Positions 11,701-23,166 of a stretch of DNA of 64,000 nucleotides are shown here, piece after piece (the first letter of the stretch is position 1; the number at the start of each line of letters is the position of its first letter). The notes under the pieces are model-generated. The model saw only the letters and a list, made by a program, of their open reading frames with translations. It was not told where the DNA came from and ran no database searches. The translations under genes and the position numbers were made by a program. Source of the DNA: Sodiomyces alkalinus F11 (taxonomy: Eukaryota; Ascomycota; Sordariomycetes; Glomerellales; Plectosphaerellaceae); contig NW_021167096.1 in assembly GCF_003711515.1 (NCBI RefSeq), positions 62,001-126,000 of the forward strand. The letters run 5' to 3'.

Positions 11701-12449
11701 GCCAAGAACCCAAAGCAACCGGGGCAACCAGTGAACCCTCACTCTTCCCAAGCTACCCCGGCGTGCCAATCCAGTCCACCCGACCTTCCACGAACCCCGA
11801 CCTTGATCGTTCTTAACCTTCCCCATCCCCTCCCCGTCGTAAGTTCCTTTTTCCCTCTCCTTTTCCCCCTCTTCTCTTCAAGAATCACTGTTCTTCCCCC
11901 CTCCTTCTTTTTTTACTCCTCTCTTTTCTTTTCCCCTTCTTTTCTTTTCCCCTTATTCACTCCCAATCTCCCCTCTACCGCGTTCCCCAACTCGGCGAGC
12001 CTCAGCCGCTGCCACCATTTCCTCTAGGAATCTCGAACTCACTAGGTGATCGTCCTCCACATACATGGGCCTACCTGTCGAGGCTCATCTGGTTCGGAAG
12101 GGTTTGGGCAGAGATTGAGAGATCAATTGACGTCAGATGCTCCATGTCGCCTTGATCTGATACATATAATCCATCTCATCCTCCTGGAAGCTGCCTCATC
12201 AGGCCACATTATTGCTGGTCCTGTCATCACCATAGCAATATTTCGACTCGAATTCCTCATCGATAACTCGTCATCCGCAGTCACGAGCTCAGATTCGGAA
12301 GTTGCTTCGCAGTTTCCCACGGATTGCCGTCAATTGGGACGTCACAACCACAGATCCCTCATCACAACCTCAATTGGCAACCGATCGGACAGAGACTTGG
12401 ATATATTCTCGACTAGGATCTAATTGTCTGTCAATCAACGCCGCCCACA
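8701..12449. other. Long intergenic region upstream of the ENA gene
   Basis: About 3.7 kb of ordinary composition without a gene I can support. Scattered open frames of 65-140 codons have no recognisable domain and overlap each other on opposite strands. Copies of a short palindrome-like motif (TACTTCGTA and TACTCCGTA) occur at 9722, 10427, 10991 and 11306-11330. From about 11820 to 11990 the plus strand is strongly CT-rich, typical of a fungal promoter or 5' leader. One GCCAAG, the core of the PacC/Rim101 site, lies at 11701-11706. ENA genes are known to respond to alkaline pH, but a single core is weak evidence. Confidence 0.5.
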
Positions 12450-15400
12450 ATGGGGAACACCGAAGCCGAAGATGCCGTGGCCAACCACGTGTCTGGCCAG
12501 GCTAACAAGCCGCTTTCTCGCCCTGCCCACGGCCTGACTATCGAACAGACCGTTGAGGAGCTCAAGGCCAACACCGATGATGGCCTGACCACGGCCGACG
12601 CTAAGGCTCGCCTCGAGGACTACGGCCGCAATACCTTTGGCGAGGAGAAGGGTGTCCAACCGATGAAGATTCTCGTCGCCCAGGTTGCCAACGCCATGAC
12701 TATGGTGCGTAGCTCTACCTCTTTTTTCTTCTTTTTTTCCTCTTTCCCCCCCATTTTTTGCGACGATCAATCTTCAAACCCCAAGCTAACCAATGTCTCT
12801 AGGTGCTTATTCTTGCCATGGCTGCATCGTTCGGTATTGAGGCCTGGATTGAGGGTGGTGTCGTAGCAGGCGTCATCCTCCTCAACATTGTTGTCGGCTT
12901 CCAGCAGGAGTTCAAGGCCGCCAGGACCATGGACTCACTCCGTTCCCTCTCATCGCCCACTGCCTCCGCCGTGCGTGATGGCTCTAACGTCACTGTCCCC
13001 ACCGTCGAGATCGTCCCTGGCGACATGGTCGAGCTCAAGACTGGTGACACCATTCCCGCTGATGTCCGTCTGATCGAGGCCGTCAACTTTGAGACCAACG
13101 AAGCTCTGCTCACGGGCGAGTCCCTGCCCGTTCGCAAGGAACCTACCCGGACCTTCGAGGATGACACCGGCCCGGGTGACCGCTTGAACGTTGCCTACAG
13201 CTCGTCCACTGTCACCAAGGGGCGTGCTCGCGGCATTGTCTTCGCCACTGGCATGTTCACCGAGATTGGCCAGATCGCCGCCGCCCTACGCGGTAAGAAG
13301 TCGCGCCGCCGCCCCGTCAAGCGCAAGGAGGATGGATCCGCCTCGATTGGTCGCTATATTCAGGCTGGCATCCTGACCGTCTACGACGCTATGGGTGTCT
13401 TCCTCGGCGTCAAGGTCGGAACGCCTCTACAGAAGAAGCTGGCCCAGCTTGCCCTGCTTCTGTTCGGTATCGCCATTGTCTGCGCTATCATCGTCTTGGC
13501 TGCGAACGACTTCCGTACCCAACAGGAAGTCATTATCTACGCTGTCGCCACCGGTATCTCCATGATTCCGGCTTCCCTGGTCGTCGTCTTGACCATTACC
13601 ATGGCTGCTGGTACTAAGCGCATGGTGGAGCGTAATGTCATCGTCCGTAACCTCAAGTCGCTCGAGGCTCTTGGTGGTGTCACAAGTGAGTTTTATATAT
13701 ATATATTCTAGTGTGCCCTCGGAAACTCTAGTCATCATGGTGAAAGATCAGTTTGGAACTAACATGGAATTCTCTCTTCAGACATTTGCTCCGATAAGAC
13801 TGGCACTCTGACCCAGGGCAATATGATCGTCCGTAAGGCCTGGATTCCCGGTATTGGCACTTACTCGGTGAAGGACGCCACCGACCCTTTTAATCCCACG
13901 AACGGTTACCTTTCGACCCGCCCGGACCAGCCCAAGGACATCGCGTTTTTCGCCGAGGACGCTGAGGGCACCCCGATTGAGAACCCTGCGCCTCTGATTA
14001 CCAGCAACACGGCAATGGAGACGTACTTTAACGTCGCCTCTCTCGCCAATCTTGCCACTGTCCATCAGAGCAAGGAGGGCGGGTGGCATGCCCGTGGCGA
14101 CCCCACTGAGATTGCCATTCAGGTATTTGCCTCTCGCTTCAACTGGAATCGCCTGCGGCTCTCGGGTGAGGGCAAGCAGTGGGTGCAGGTCGCCGAGTTC
14201 CCCTTCGATTCCGACGTTAAGAAGATGTCCGTCATCTTCACCGACACCAACGCCAACAAGAACTGGCTATTTACCAAGGGCGCTGTCGAGCGCGTCATCT
14301 CGTCCTGCCCTACTATCCGGATCGGTGACGATGTGGTCGAGCTTACCAAGGACATCGAGGACGACATCCTCAAGAACATGGAGTCGCTTGCCCGTCTGGG
14401 TCTGCGAGTGCTGGCTTTTGCCACGCGGGAGGATGTCGGCGACGTCGATGGCCACGAGAACCTGGACCGTAACCTGTTCGAGAAGGATCTGACTTTCCGT
14501 GGTCTGATCGGACTGTACGACCCGCCTCGTGTCGAGTCTGCGCCCTCTGTTCGGATGTTCCACGAGGCCGGTGTCAACGTTCACATGTTGACCGGTGATC
14601 ATCCCGAGACTGCCCGTGCCATTGCGCTTGAAGTCGGTATTCTGCCTCCTCGTATGAACGAGATTGCGGCCGATGTCGCCAAGACGATGGTGATGTCAGC
14701 CACCGACTTCGACAAGCTGACCGATGATGAGATTGATAAGCTGCCTCGGCTTCCCCTGGTCGTCGCTCGTTGCGCCCCCCAGACCAAGGTTCGTATGATT
14801 GAGGCTCTGCATCGTCGTGAGCGCTTCGTTGCCATGACGGGTGACGGTGTGAACGATTCTCCCTCGCTGAAGCGTGCCGATGTCGGCATTGCCATGGGTC
14901 AAGCCGGCTCGGACGTCGCGAAGGAAGCCTCCGACATTGTGCTCTCGGACGACAACTTCGCTTCTATTCTGAACGCCGTCGAGGAAGGCCGCCGTATGTT
15001 CGACAACATCCAGAAGTTTGTGCTGCACGTCCTGGCCCAGAACATCGCCCAGGCTTGCGTTCTGCTTATCGGGTTGGCCTTTAAGGATGATGACAACCTG
15101 TCCGTCTTCCCTATCTCCCCCGTGCAGGCCATGTGGATCATTATGATCACTTCTGGTCTGCCCGATATGGGTCTCGGCTTTGAGATTGCTGCCCCTGACG
15201 TCCTGCAACGTCCTCCCCATGACGTGAGTAGATTTTCTACCCCCTTCCCCCGCTCTAACCGGCGTTTCGGTCTGGAGCGAGACTTGTTCTTTCTTCAGCT
15301 TTTCAGGCAACTAATACAGCGATTAGATGAAATACGGCGTCTTCACCCCCGAGCTCCTGTGCGACATGGTGGTGTACGGTCTGTGGACTTCTTCTCTCTG

Positions 15401-16019
15401 CATGGGTTCTTTCCTGGTTGTCATGTTCGGGTTCGGCGACGGCCAGTTCGGAGCCAACTGCAACCGCGACTACTCGCCTCAGTGCGATACTGCGTTCCGT
15501 GCTCGTGCCACGTGCTTTGCGTCTCTCACCTGGCAGTCGCTCTTTCTTGCCTGGGAGATGATTAATATGCGCCGGTCCTTCTTCCGCATGGTTCCCAACA
15601 GCAAGCGGTACTTCACCCAGTGGATGGTTGACGTCTGGCGTAATAAGGTCCTCTTCTCGGCTGTCGTTTTCGGCTTCCTTACTGTGTTCCCCCTGAACTA
15701 TATCCCCGTCCTGAACCGAGTCGTGTTCAAGCACACCGCGATCTCGTGGGAGTGGGCGGTCGTCTTTGTCGCGGCGGTCTTCTTCTTTATCGGCGTCGAA
15801 TTCTGGAAGTGGCTTAAGCGTGTCTTCTTCCGCCGCCAGAATCGTAAGAAGACTGGCGGGACTAGGGACGTCGAGTCGCGTGTCTTCGGTGTGTACTACG
15901 AGCTCGGCGGCGTCGATTTGAGCAAGTCACCGTCGAGCCCGAGCAGCGGTGGTGAGAAGGAGGCTGGCGAGAAGACGACCCCGGAAGCGGACAAGAAGAC
16001 CGCGGCCGACGTGGTGTGA
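12450..16019 (+). CDS. ENA1: ENA-type Na+/K+ exporting P-type ATPase
   Basis: Encodes a plasma-membrane type IID P-type ATPase that exports Na+ (and K+/Li+) using ATP and supports salt and alkaline tolerance. Four exons fit the signals: 12450-12704, 12803-13685, 13782-15223 and 15327-16019. They join in phase to 1,090 residues, the usual ENA length. Visible motifs are the cation-transporter N-terminal domain (about residues 25-85), LLTGES in the actuator domain, the phosphorylation loop CSDKTGTLT with Asp at about residue 384, MLTGDHPETA, and TGDGVNDSPSLK (about 732-743). Ten or so hydrophobic segments are present, and the C-terminal half ends in a charged Ser/Lys-rich tail. The start lies just downstream of a CT-rich leader and gives the conserved N-terminus. 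No catalytic residue is missing and the gene appears intact. Confidence 0.97.
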
Positions 16020-18459
16020 AATGCTTCAATTCGCGAAGGGACAAGGAAAATATATACACGATGATACCCCCCCAGCGCCAGCGCCATCCCATGCTCCTTG
16101 GGGTCGCGGGAAACCACCAAAAACACGCACACAAAAGCAGAAAAGAAAGGTCGGGAGTAGAAGAGGAAGGAGGGCAGGATAGAGGATCTGATGTGGGGGC
16201 ATAAGCGGAAGTTCTTTTTTATCTTGGGATTTTATCTGCGTGAGGAAATGTGGAGAGGTTTGATGCATTTAGATGAAGCTGATGGTTAGTTACCTTGACG
16301 TAGTATAGGGGCCGGGGGGGCACCCCAGTCAAGATCTCGGCAGCAACGCCGGTGAAATGTTTTAGACTTGAAAACAATCTATCTCTACCCGGGTCATCGT
16401 ACGGGGAAGACGTTTTTCTTTGTTAAGATGGATCCAAATTAAATAACCCAAAAGGGCGGGAGAGCGAGTGGGCTGAACGGTGCTGTGCAACCCGAGAGGG
16501 ATGTTGATGAGTCTTTGGCCTTCGGGTGTGGTTAGTTAGTCTGATAGGGTAAGGTGGTTGAAACAGTATATATTACTACCTTGTTACCCTCACAGTGGTG
16601 GTGTGTCCCTCCGGTTGTTCGTCGTTCCTTTCTTTGCTGGTGGTTTGTCTGCATCGTTGTTGTGGTTTGTGTGGAGCGGAGTGTCTCTTACGCCCTTGTC
16701 TCGCGGCACACCTGCAGGGCTGAGTCTCCCGTCCTTCTACCACGTATATATCTACTTTTGACATTGCTGTATATATATGTCTCTATTTATCAGAGTCACA
16801 TTGAGGGATTGACCTGAGAAGGATGCAACAATACGGGTTATTCCGGCGCATGATAATTATTACCTGACGTGTCTTTTGTTGAGAAGATTTATCCATATAT
16901 CCCATGTGTAAGAAACGACGATGTCCTGACATGTGGAAACAACGAATGTCACTTCTCAAGGGAATCGAAATACGCCGGCGTTAGACTCGTACCTCCGGCT
17001 TCCCGGCCGAATGCACTCCGCATTCCCACACGAAACAAGGAAGAATAGAAGACCAAAAAAAAAAAAAAGAGAGACAGAGAGATGCATAGTATGACGTTAT
17101 GGACGCGAGCAGTGACGACAAGGAGGAGACATGTGTCTGTAGGTTGCTAAGGTAGGTTGGGGAGGGTTGCTAGACAGGCGTTCGGTATCAAGTCACATCG
17201 TCCTTGGTTGAACCAGTCAAGCGGACAAAAAGGAAAGAAAAAGAGGAGGGAGGGTGTCGAATGGTCAAGACGGGTTGGACCGGCCACCTGCATGTGGAAA
17301 GAACGCGAGACCATGGGCAGGGACGGATGACGGGAATGATGGGGGTAGAGAGAGCGAGAGGAGAGGAGAGAGCATAAGGGTTGGGTGATTTAGGGTATGG
17401 TTGGTGGAACAGCATTTGAGACAAGCGTTTGGCATGCGGTCGGCATGAGGACATTCCTGGGATCACGTAGTTGGACTGGTAGTGCATGATAATGCGGAGG
17501 TCGTCGACAGAGCCTTGACCAGTCCGTTAGATAAACTATATCAGGTTACTGGAATGGTGATGTTTGGCTGCATATGGACGGTAATGGTTGTGCGGCCACT
17601 CGGACTAAGTACGTGTAGGGTTTCCATTGATTTTAGGAGAGACTACTCCAGGGGAGGAGTAGTGTAAATGTATTGAGTCCAGAATTTTGAGTGCCGAGTC
17701 CCGACTGACGATGGAAAATACTCCGTAGCAGATGACGTCGTCACACAGGGTGAACACGAGCATCGGTTCTCGTTGGCTCATCAGAGGAGAGATCACGCGG
17801 TGGGGAAATTCCCCAGGGCACCTTCAGTGGCTCTGCTCCTTGTGACGGTCGTCACTTAGGGCGTTTCTAGTGTACGTGTAATAGTGCGTTTGCGGAAGGG
17901 GAACCTTCTAGCAAAATATCGAATTAATGACTTGCTTTGCGGGTGAAGCAAGCGCCCTATGAGAAGTATCGGAGCCAGGAAAATGTTAGAGTTGGACTGC
18001 TCCAACTGCTCCACCCACTGTGCAACCATAAGGTAACCATCCCAGAGCCCACTGCCTATCGGCTTCACGGTTTATCCTTTCGCTTCATTCTTATTCCCTA
18101 AAACAACCTCTTCTGACTTCCCTTCCGTCTCTTTGCATGCAACCTCCGCAAACCTGCCACATTATCAAACCAGGCCCCCTCAATCGAGCGCCATTTACAA
18201 AGTTCGCCGTCGCACAGGATCAGGTCCGAAATATAAGTGTACTATCAAGACCCTTGTCTTGTGCTACCCCGCCATCAACCCCCCCTTCCGTTTTCTCTTC
18301 TCGAGCCTCCACAAAGATCTCGAGAATTATTCAAGACCGACCACCGCAGCTTGGTTCGTCCAAATTCCGAAACTTGGTCAAGCTCTGCCCGTCTGCAGAC
18401 CTTTAACTTTTTGTCCGTCGACATTTCCGATTCACCACGACGACACATCTTTTGCCAAA
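16020..18459. other. Intergenic region between ENA and the Glc8-like gene
   Basis: About 2.4 kb without a supportable gene. It holds the ENA 3' end and the upstream region of the next gene. A poly-A tract lies near 17056-17069 and one TACTCCGTA motif at 17719-17727. A small 7-bp-stem hairpin (CTTGCTT at 17931-17937 with AAGCAAG at 17946-17952) is present. No tRNA B-box or repeat array was found. Confidence 0.5.
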
Positions 18460-19459
18460 ATGACTACGCTCGTCCATCACAGCCCGCAGCCGAATTCTCC
18501 GCCTGGACCGGCTGTCCAGCGTCCGAGGGGTATGATATGTCTTGTCCACATCGTGCTCTTTTCTTGTCTTTTTTTTTTCTTCTTTTTTTTTCCCTTGGTT
18601 TTCCTTTCTTCCGTTTTCTCCCCTTCTTGAGCGTTTTTGCCCTGTTCTATGCCGGTGATTTTCTTGTCTGACAAATACCATGTTCCTTCTAGGCATTCTC
18701 AAAAACTCATTCCAGAAAACCCCATCCCCACCTATTTCGCCCGCCCGCGAGAGGTCTCTTTCGGAGAAGGAAATCACCATCGCAAACACCCAGTTCAACG
18801 CCGGCCGACGGAGCTCCTCCTCCGGCGTCCGACCCGTTGGCTCCCGCCGTGCTTCCAGCCGGGCTTCCTCCCAGTACGGCGACGACGACCGCCAGGACCC
18901 CTCCCAGGACTCCCAGCGCCTGAAGTGGGACGAGGTCAACCTCTACCTGACCGAGCAGGAGCGCAGCTCCACCATGAAGATCACCGAACCCAAGACGCCG
19001 TACGCGACGCACTATGACCCGGCCGAAGACCCGTCGGACGAGGACGAGGCCATGGGCGGGATGGGCCTGGATGCTGACCGGATCAGCCCTACGAACCGCC
19101 GTCGCCTGGCCGGCGAGGATGACATTCCGGCCATGTCGCTGGGCGAGCCGGAAGAGGCCATCCCGGAGAGCGAGTCGGGCAAGGAGAAGCAGCTCAAGGC
19201 GGTGCAGGTGGGCGATCGCGGCCGGGACGACGACGGGCTCCACGACGAGGAGGAGCTGGTGGGCCTCTCGCCCGAGGGAAGGGAGAAGCACCGCCGCTTC
19301 GAGGAGATGCGGAAGAAGCACTACGAAATGAAGGGGGTGGCTCACCTGCTGGGTCATCCCGAGGTGTTGCCCGACGACGAAGAGGCGGACGGTGACGATG
19401 AGGGTGCCGCCCCGCCTCCGGTGCCTCCTGTTCCCAATCGACCTAACGGCGGAGCATGA
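18460..19459 (+). CDS. GLC8: Protein phosphatase 1 inhibitor-2 / Glc8 family regulator
   Basis: Predicted regulator of type 1 protein phosphatase (yeast Glc8 and animal inhibitor-2 family), a largely disordered cytoplasmic/nuclear protein that modulates PP1 catalytic activity. Exons 18460-18529 and 18693-19459 join in phase to 278 residues. The first exon ends in RPRG and the second begins ILKNSF. Together they form the family's N-terminal K/RGILKN element. Further family signatures are KWDEVNLYLTEQER followed by MKITEPKTPYATHY (about residues 88-120) and RKKHYEMKGV near the C-terminus, equivalent to the HYNE PP1-contact helix. A very acidic central part and a Pro-rich C-terminal tail are also present. 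The 163-bp intron has a GTATGA donor and a CTAG acceptor. Confidence 0.92.
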
Positions 19460-20090
19460 TCCTGGGTTGGGGGATAGGGAAGGTACCTTAGTGTAGGCAT
19501 GGGAATTCATCTGAGCGGCAACGGCTTGTCTTTTTGCAACCAGGGGACGCCTTGATTTGGGTGGGATATGGGGCGTTAAGCATGGCAAGGCAGCGACTCG
19601 GGTTCGGTGTTTTTTTTGTCGTCTCTGTTTTCTTCTTCTCCTACTTTACTTTCTTTTGTCTTTCTCTTCGATTTCTTTTCGTCTCCCTTCTTCTCTCTTC
19701 TTCCCCCCTTTTCTCTTTCTATTGCCTAAGGCGTTCGGAAGCCGCCGACTCCATAGTAAGGCCCTTTTTCTTTGGTATTGTTTTCGTAGTTGTATTTCTT
19801 GGTTGGCTTGTATCATCCCACATCAGTCTGCACTCGATTGCTACCGCCGTCCACGGCGAAACATGGTGCATCAGGATAGTAAATCAACCCCCCTTGCCTT
19901 CCTGCGAAATGCCGACTTTCCAGAGCCATTTCAACGACCCCGTGGATTCGGATGCACATTGCTCGTTGCGCTTTTCAATGCCACCATACCATCCTTCGCA
20001 GTCCCACTTAACTTCATCATGATAACATGCGATAATCATGACAGACCAACACAACCCCGAGGGTTTCAAATGTTATTCCCTGCTAACTCT
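19460..20090. other. Convergent 3' intergenic region
   Basis: This region separates the plus-strand Glc8-like gene from the minus-strand LCL2 gene, so it should hold both 3' UTRs. It contains T- and CT-rich tracts (about 19600-19720). Open frames here run through low-complexity sequence and lack recognisable domains. Confidence 0.5.
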
Positions 20091-20548
20091 TCACAGCTTG
20101 CCCTGACGCGCCAACTGGACTTTCCGGGCAGCCTCGCCTTCGGCAAACCCGCCTCTGGAAACGCAGATGCGCTGGCCTTCGGCGAGTTCAAACTTGTCTT
20201 CGTGATTGGGCCAGGCGCAGGGGCAGTGGTGTGGGAAGTGAACGCAGGCCAGCGTGTCCGGGCAGAGGTACTTGTCGCAGTGTACTAAAGCAAGAGTAAG
20301 GTAGAATCGACGTGTCAGTTGTTTTCTTCTTCGTCTCTCTCTCTTGTCTTTTAGAGTGACTTACAACCGTCGTATTGTCGGCGGTAGTGTACCGAGTCGC
20401 TAGGGACATTTTGCTGCTGCTGCTGCTGCTGGTGTTGTTGGCCGCCGCCGCCGCCGCTGAACATTTGCTCGAAGAAGCCGAATTGCGCCTGGGCTGCGGC
20501 GACTGACGTCAGGAGGACGAGAGTAAGTGAGGAAAACGTTGAGCGCAT
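20091..20548 (-). CDS. LCL2: Lcl2 family secretory-pathway protein
   Basis: Member of the fungal long-chronological-lifespan protein 2 family, small secretory proteins linked in yeast to ER-associated degradation. Two exons on the minus strand fit: 20365-20548 and 20091-20284. They are separated by an 80-bp intron with a GTAAGT donor and TTTAG acceptor, giving 125 residues. The N-terminus is a clear signal peptide ending in an Ala-rich AAAQA. A Gly run and a His/Gln-rich low-complexity stretch follow. The conserved Cys-rich half reads [20 protein letters not shown], then AWP and ICVSRGGF. The second exon matches the family closely, which fixes the splice junction. Upstream in-frame ATGs exist, but the one at 20548 starts the signal peptide. 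Confidence 0.92.
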
Positions 20549-20950
20549 GGTGAGAGTCTGATGGGTATTCAGAATCGATACGAAATAGTTTAATGCGTTG
20601 CAAAACAAGAAGGACGGGGAGAAAGCAATTATCAAGCTATGTGTTCATCTTCGATTCGAGATCCCGTGGTCGCTTCTCGGTACTTCGTTTCGTACCTTGG
20701 GTACTTCGTTCTGGCAACTTGCAACTTGGAAGCTGTCCAGATGGATCGAGCCCATGGACCCACCCACTACGCCCGCTTATCTTATCGATGTCCATGTCCT
20801 TGATGACTAAGGAGAGGAAAAACTCCGTTCCCCTGGAAGATGAAGCTCGATCAGCCGAACGTATGAATTTGAGTCCAAACCGACTTCCATCTCTCACGCA
20901 ACCTCTTTCCCTAAACTCCCACGAAGGGGCGCCGTGACGCCGAAGTAGTC
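20549..20950. promoter_or_regulatory. Divergent promoter region of LCL2 and bL27m genes
   Basis: About 400 bp between two divergent start codons, which should carry both promoters. It holds two TACTTCGT copies near 20681-20712 close to the LCL2 side. No TATA box or known factor site stands out. Confidence 0.45.
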
Positions 20951-22060
20951 ATGCGTCTCCTCAGACTGCAGCTCCCTATATGGGCAGCTGTGTCCGGGCT
21001 ATTAAGACCGACTGTGTCCCTGACCCCCCTGACCATCGCGGCAGACTGCGGCCCCCGGGCACGCGGCATCGAGGTCAACAACGCCCTCGTGTCCGGCCGA
21101 CGATACGCCTCGGTCAAATCGCAAGGACAGTACAAACTGAAGCCCAAGAGGACAATTCCGAAGAAGCTGGGAGCCAAGCGTACTGGAGGTATGTTAAATT
21201 GAGTCGGGGTGGATTGACTTTGGTTCTGGCTTGGCTTGGACATGGTTCCCAGCGAAGAGCCTGACAAGTCCAAACGTCAAACGTAACAATGGGGCAACGC
21301 TGACGATGGTTCCTCCCCACCAGACCAGTATGTCATCCCCGGCAACATCCTCTACAAGCAACGCGGCACGCTGTGGTGGCCCGGCGAGAACTGCATCATG
21401 GGCCGCGACCACACCATCCACGCCATGGCGGCCGGCTACGTCAAATACTACCGCGACCCCGCCCGGCACCCGAAGCGGAAATACATCGGCGTCGTCTTCA
21501 ACAAGGACGACGTGCTCCCCTACGCGCCGCACATCGAACGCAAGCGCCGCCTCGGCATGACGGCGCACCCGATCGTCGAGCGGCCGCCCCAGCCCGAGGT
21601 CTCGGCGTCGGGAATCCCCACGACGGTGGTGCGTGCCGGCATCGCAGCACCGGGAAGCTCGCGTAAGGGCCCCGCGCGCGTGCTGCGGCTGCGAGACGAC
21701 TACTCGTACCGCGAGGACAACTGGCGGGTCGGCCGGCTGGTGAAGCTGGCGGGCGTGACCAAGACGAAGGGCGGGCGGGGCCCGCGGAGCAGTCGCAGGG
21801 CGCGGTTCCGATCGAGGCGGTGGAGGGCGGAGCAGGAGCTCGAGGCCAGGCGGCGCAGCTCGGCGGCGATGGAGGAGACGGAAGAGCTGGACGAGTGGAC
21901 CAAGGCGGCGCAGCGGCGCGCCGAGGAGGAGCGGCAGAAGAAGATCCAGGCGCAGAAGGATAAGAAGAAGAAGCAGGCTGAGCAGCAGGCCAAGGCGCGG
22001 CAGGCGGCCATTCGCAGGTCGGCGGCGAAGAAGGAGAAGGCTAGTGCGCAGGGGCGCTGA
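20951..22060 (+). CDS. MRP7: Mitochondrial large-subunit ribosomal protein bL27m
   Basis: Mitochondrial homologue of bacterial L27 (yeast Mrp7), near the peptidyl-transferase centre of the mitoribosome. Exons 20951-21188 and 21324-22060 join in phase to 324 residues. The N-terminus (about 1-55) is hydrophobic and Arg-containing without acidic clusters, as in mitochondrial targeting sequences. The L27 core follows: KKLGAKRTGDQYVIPGNILY, then KQRGTLWWPGENCIMGRDHT and IHAMAAGYVKYYRDP. The junction TG-D-QY is supported by continuity across the 135-bp intron. The C-terminal extension is long, very basic and ends in a Lys/Ala/Gln coiled-coil-like region. Such extensions are usual for fungal mitoribosomal L27. 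Confidence 0.93.
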
Positions 22061-23166
22061 TGTCGTGATAGAAACCCCACGCTTTTTCCTCCCCCGGCTC
22101 TTTTTGTATCAGTAGGTTCGGTTCGGTTCCACATCCCCGGCGAAGAGGGCAGGACAAGGAGATAGATGTACGGATAGCTCAATTGTTTCGCTTGTTTGTT
22201 CTATGTGAAGATATCTTTGTGCTTCGGATGGGGATGTGGCGAGTCCTTTGAATACGACCATGTTTCTCTGTCTTGCTTTGTCCGCTGGCTCTCTGGATAC
22301 GAAATCATTCTCCTTTTGCCGAATCTCCCTACGTTATATACCTTCTTACCTAGGTAGTTTACGCCAATAAGTAGACCATTTCCGTCCAGCTGCTTGGAAA
22401 TGGTGGGTCGAGTCTTTTCGTGCAAGTGATTTTTCATCATCTCGACTTGAGAAATAGGTATCTCTTGAAGCACCCCGTTCTACAATTGCTATACTAAGCT
22501 TACGCCTGTATTGGCCATAATGTTCACTTCTTCGCCATGTGTACCTGAGGTATACTTACAGGTAGGTAAGGTACGGAGTAAAGACCATAGGTACAGACAG
22601 TTACAAACAATTTCTCTAAGGTACCTCAAGGTATTTAAGGAAACTTCATGCCTCAGTGGTCAGTGAGCAATTGCCTAAGATATCGTTGTTGCGGCAGTAA
22701 TCACGTGACTACCACCAGCTAGCCAATCAGGCTGCAGAGTAGATCTAGCTAGGAGAGGATAGAGCTCAGGCGGTACCTGATATTGATAAGGAAGGGTCGG
22801 TACGTACCCTGGCAAGCGGCAGTCGCGTCCCAGCTACCTTACGGATAATACTACTTCGTCGTCGCGTCAAAAGTCCAAGCAACTTCAACAACTGCGCTCA
22901 CTTGCGCCAGCCACGGAAAGAAAGAAAAAAGAAGCAGAAAAAGTCGATCCAGACGGCCAACGACGGCCAATATCGACCTCGACTCTTCCACCCAGTTTCT
23001 AACTTCTCTCAATATACATCCCGATCTCTTCTCTCTCTTCTGCGTGTCTTCCGTTGCATCGTAAACCCACGCTTGCAATCTAACGTTCCGAGCCTCTTTC
23101 TCGCCTTCCCTGCCACCCAAATCCACCTCGAAGTCTCGGTGGCTTCCGTTCTTCGGCCTCAGCACC
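22061..23166. other. Intergenic region
   Basis: About 1.1 kb between two plus-strand genes with no supportable coding sequence. It contains GGTAGG/TACCTGAGG-type short repeats around 22540-22640, including TACGGAGTA at 22572-22580. A CT-rich stretch before the next start (about 22980-23100) looks like a fungal 5' leader. Confidence 0.5.

Noticed and set aside
18707..19588. 293-codon minus-strand frame opposite the Glc8-like gene
   Set aside because: Antisense shadow; the sense frame carries all inhibitor-2 motifs.
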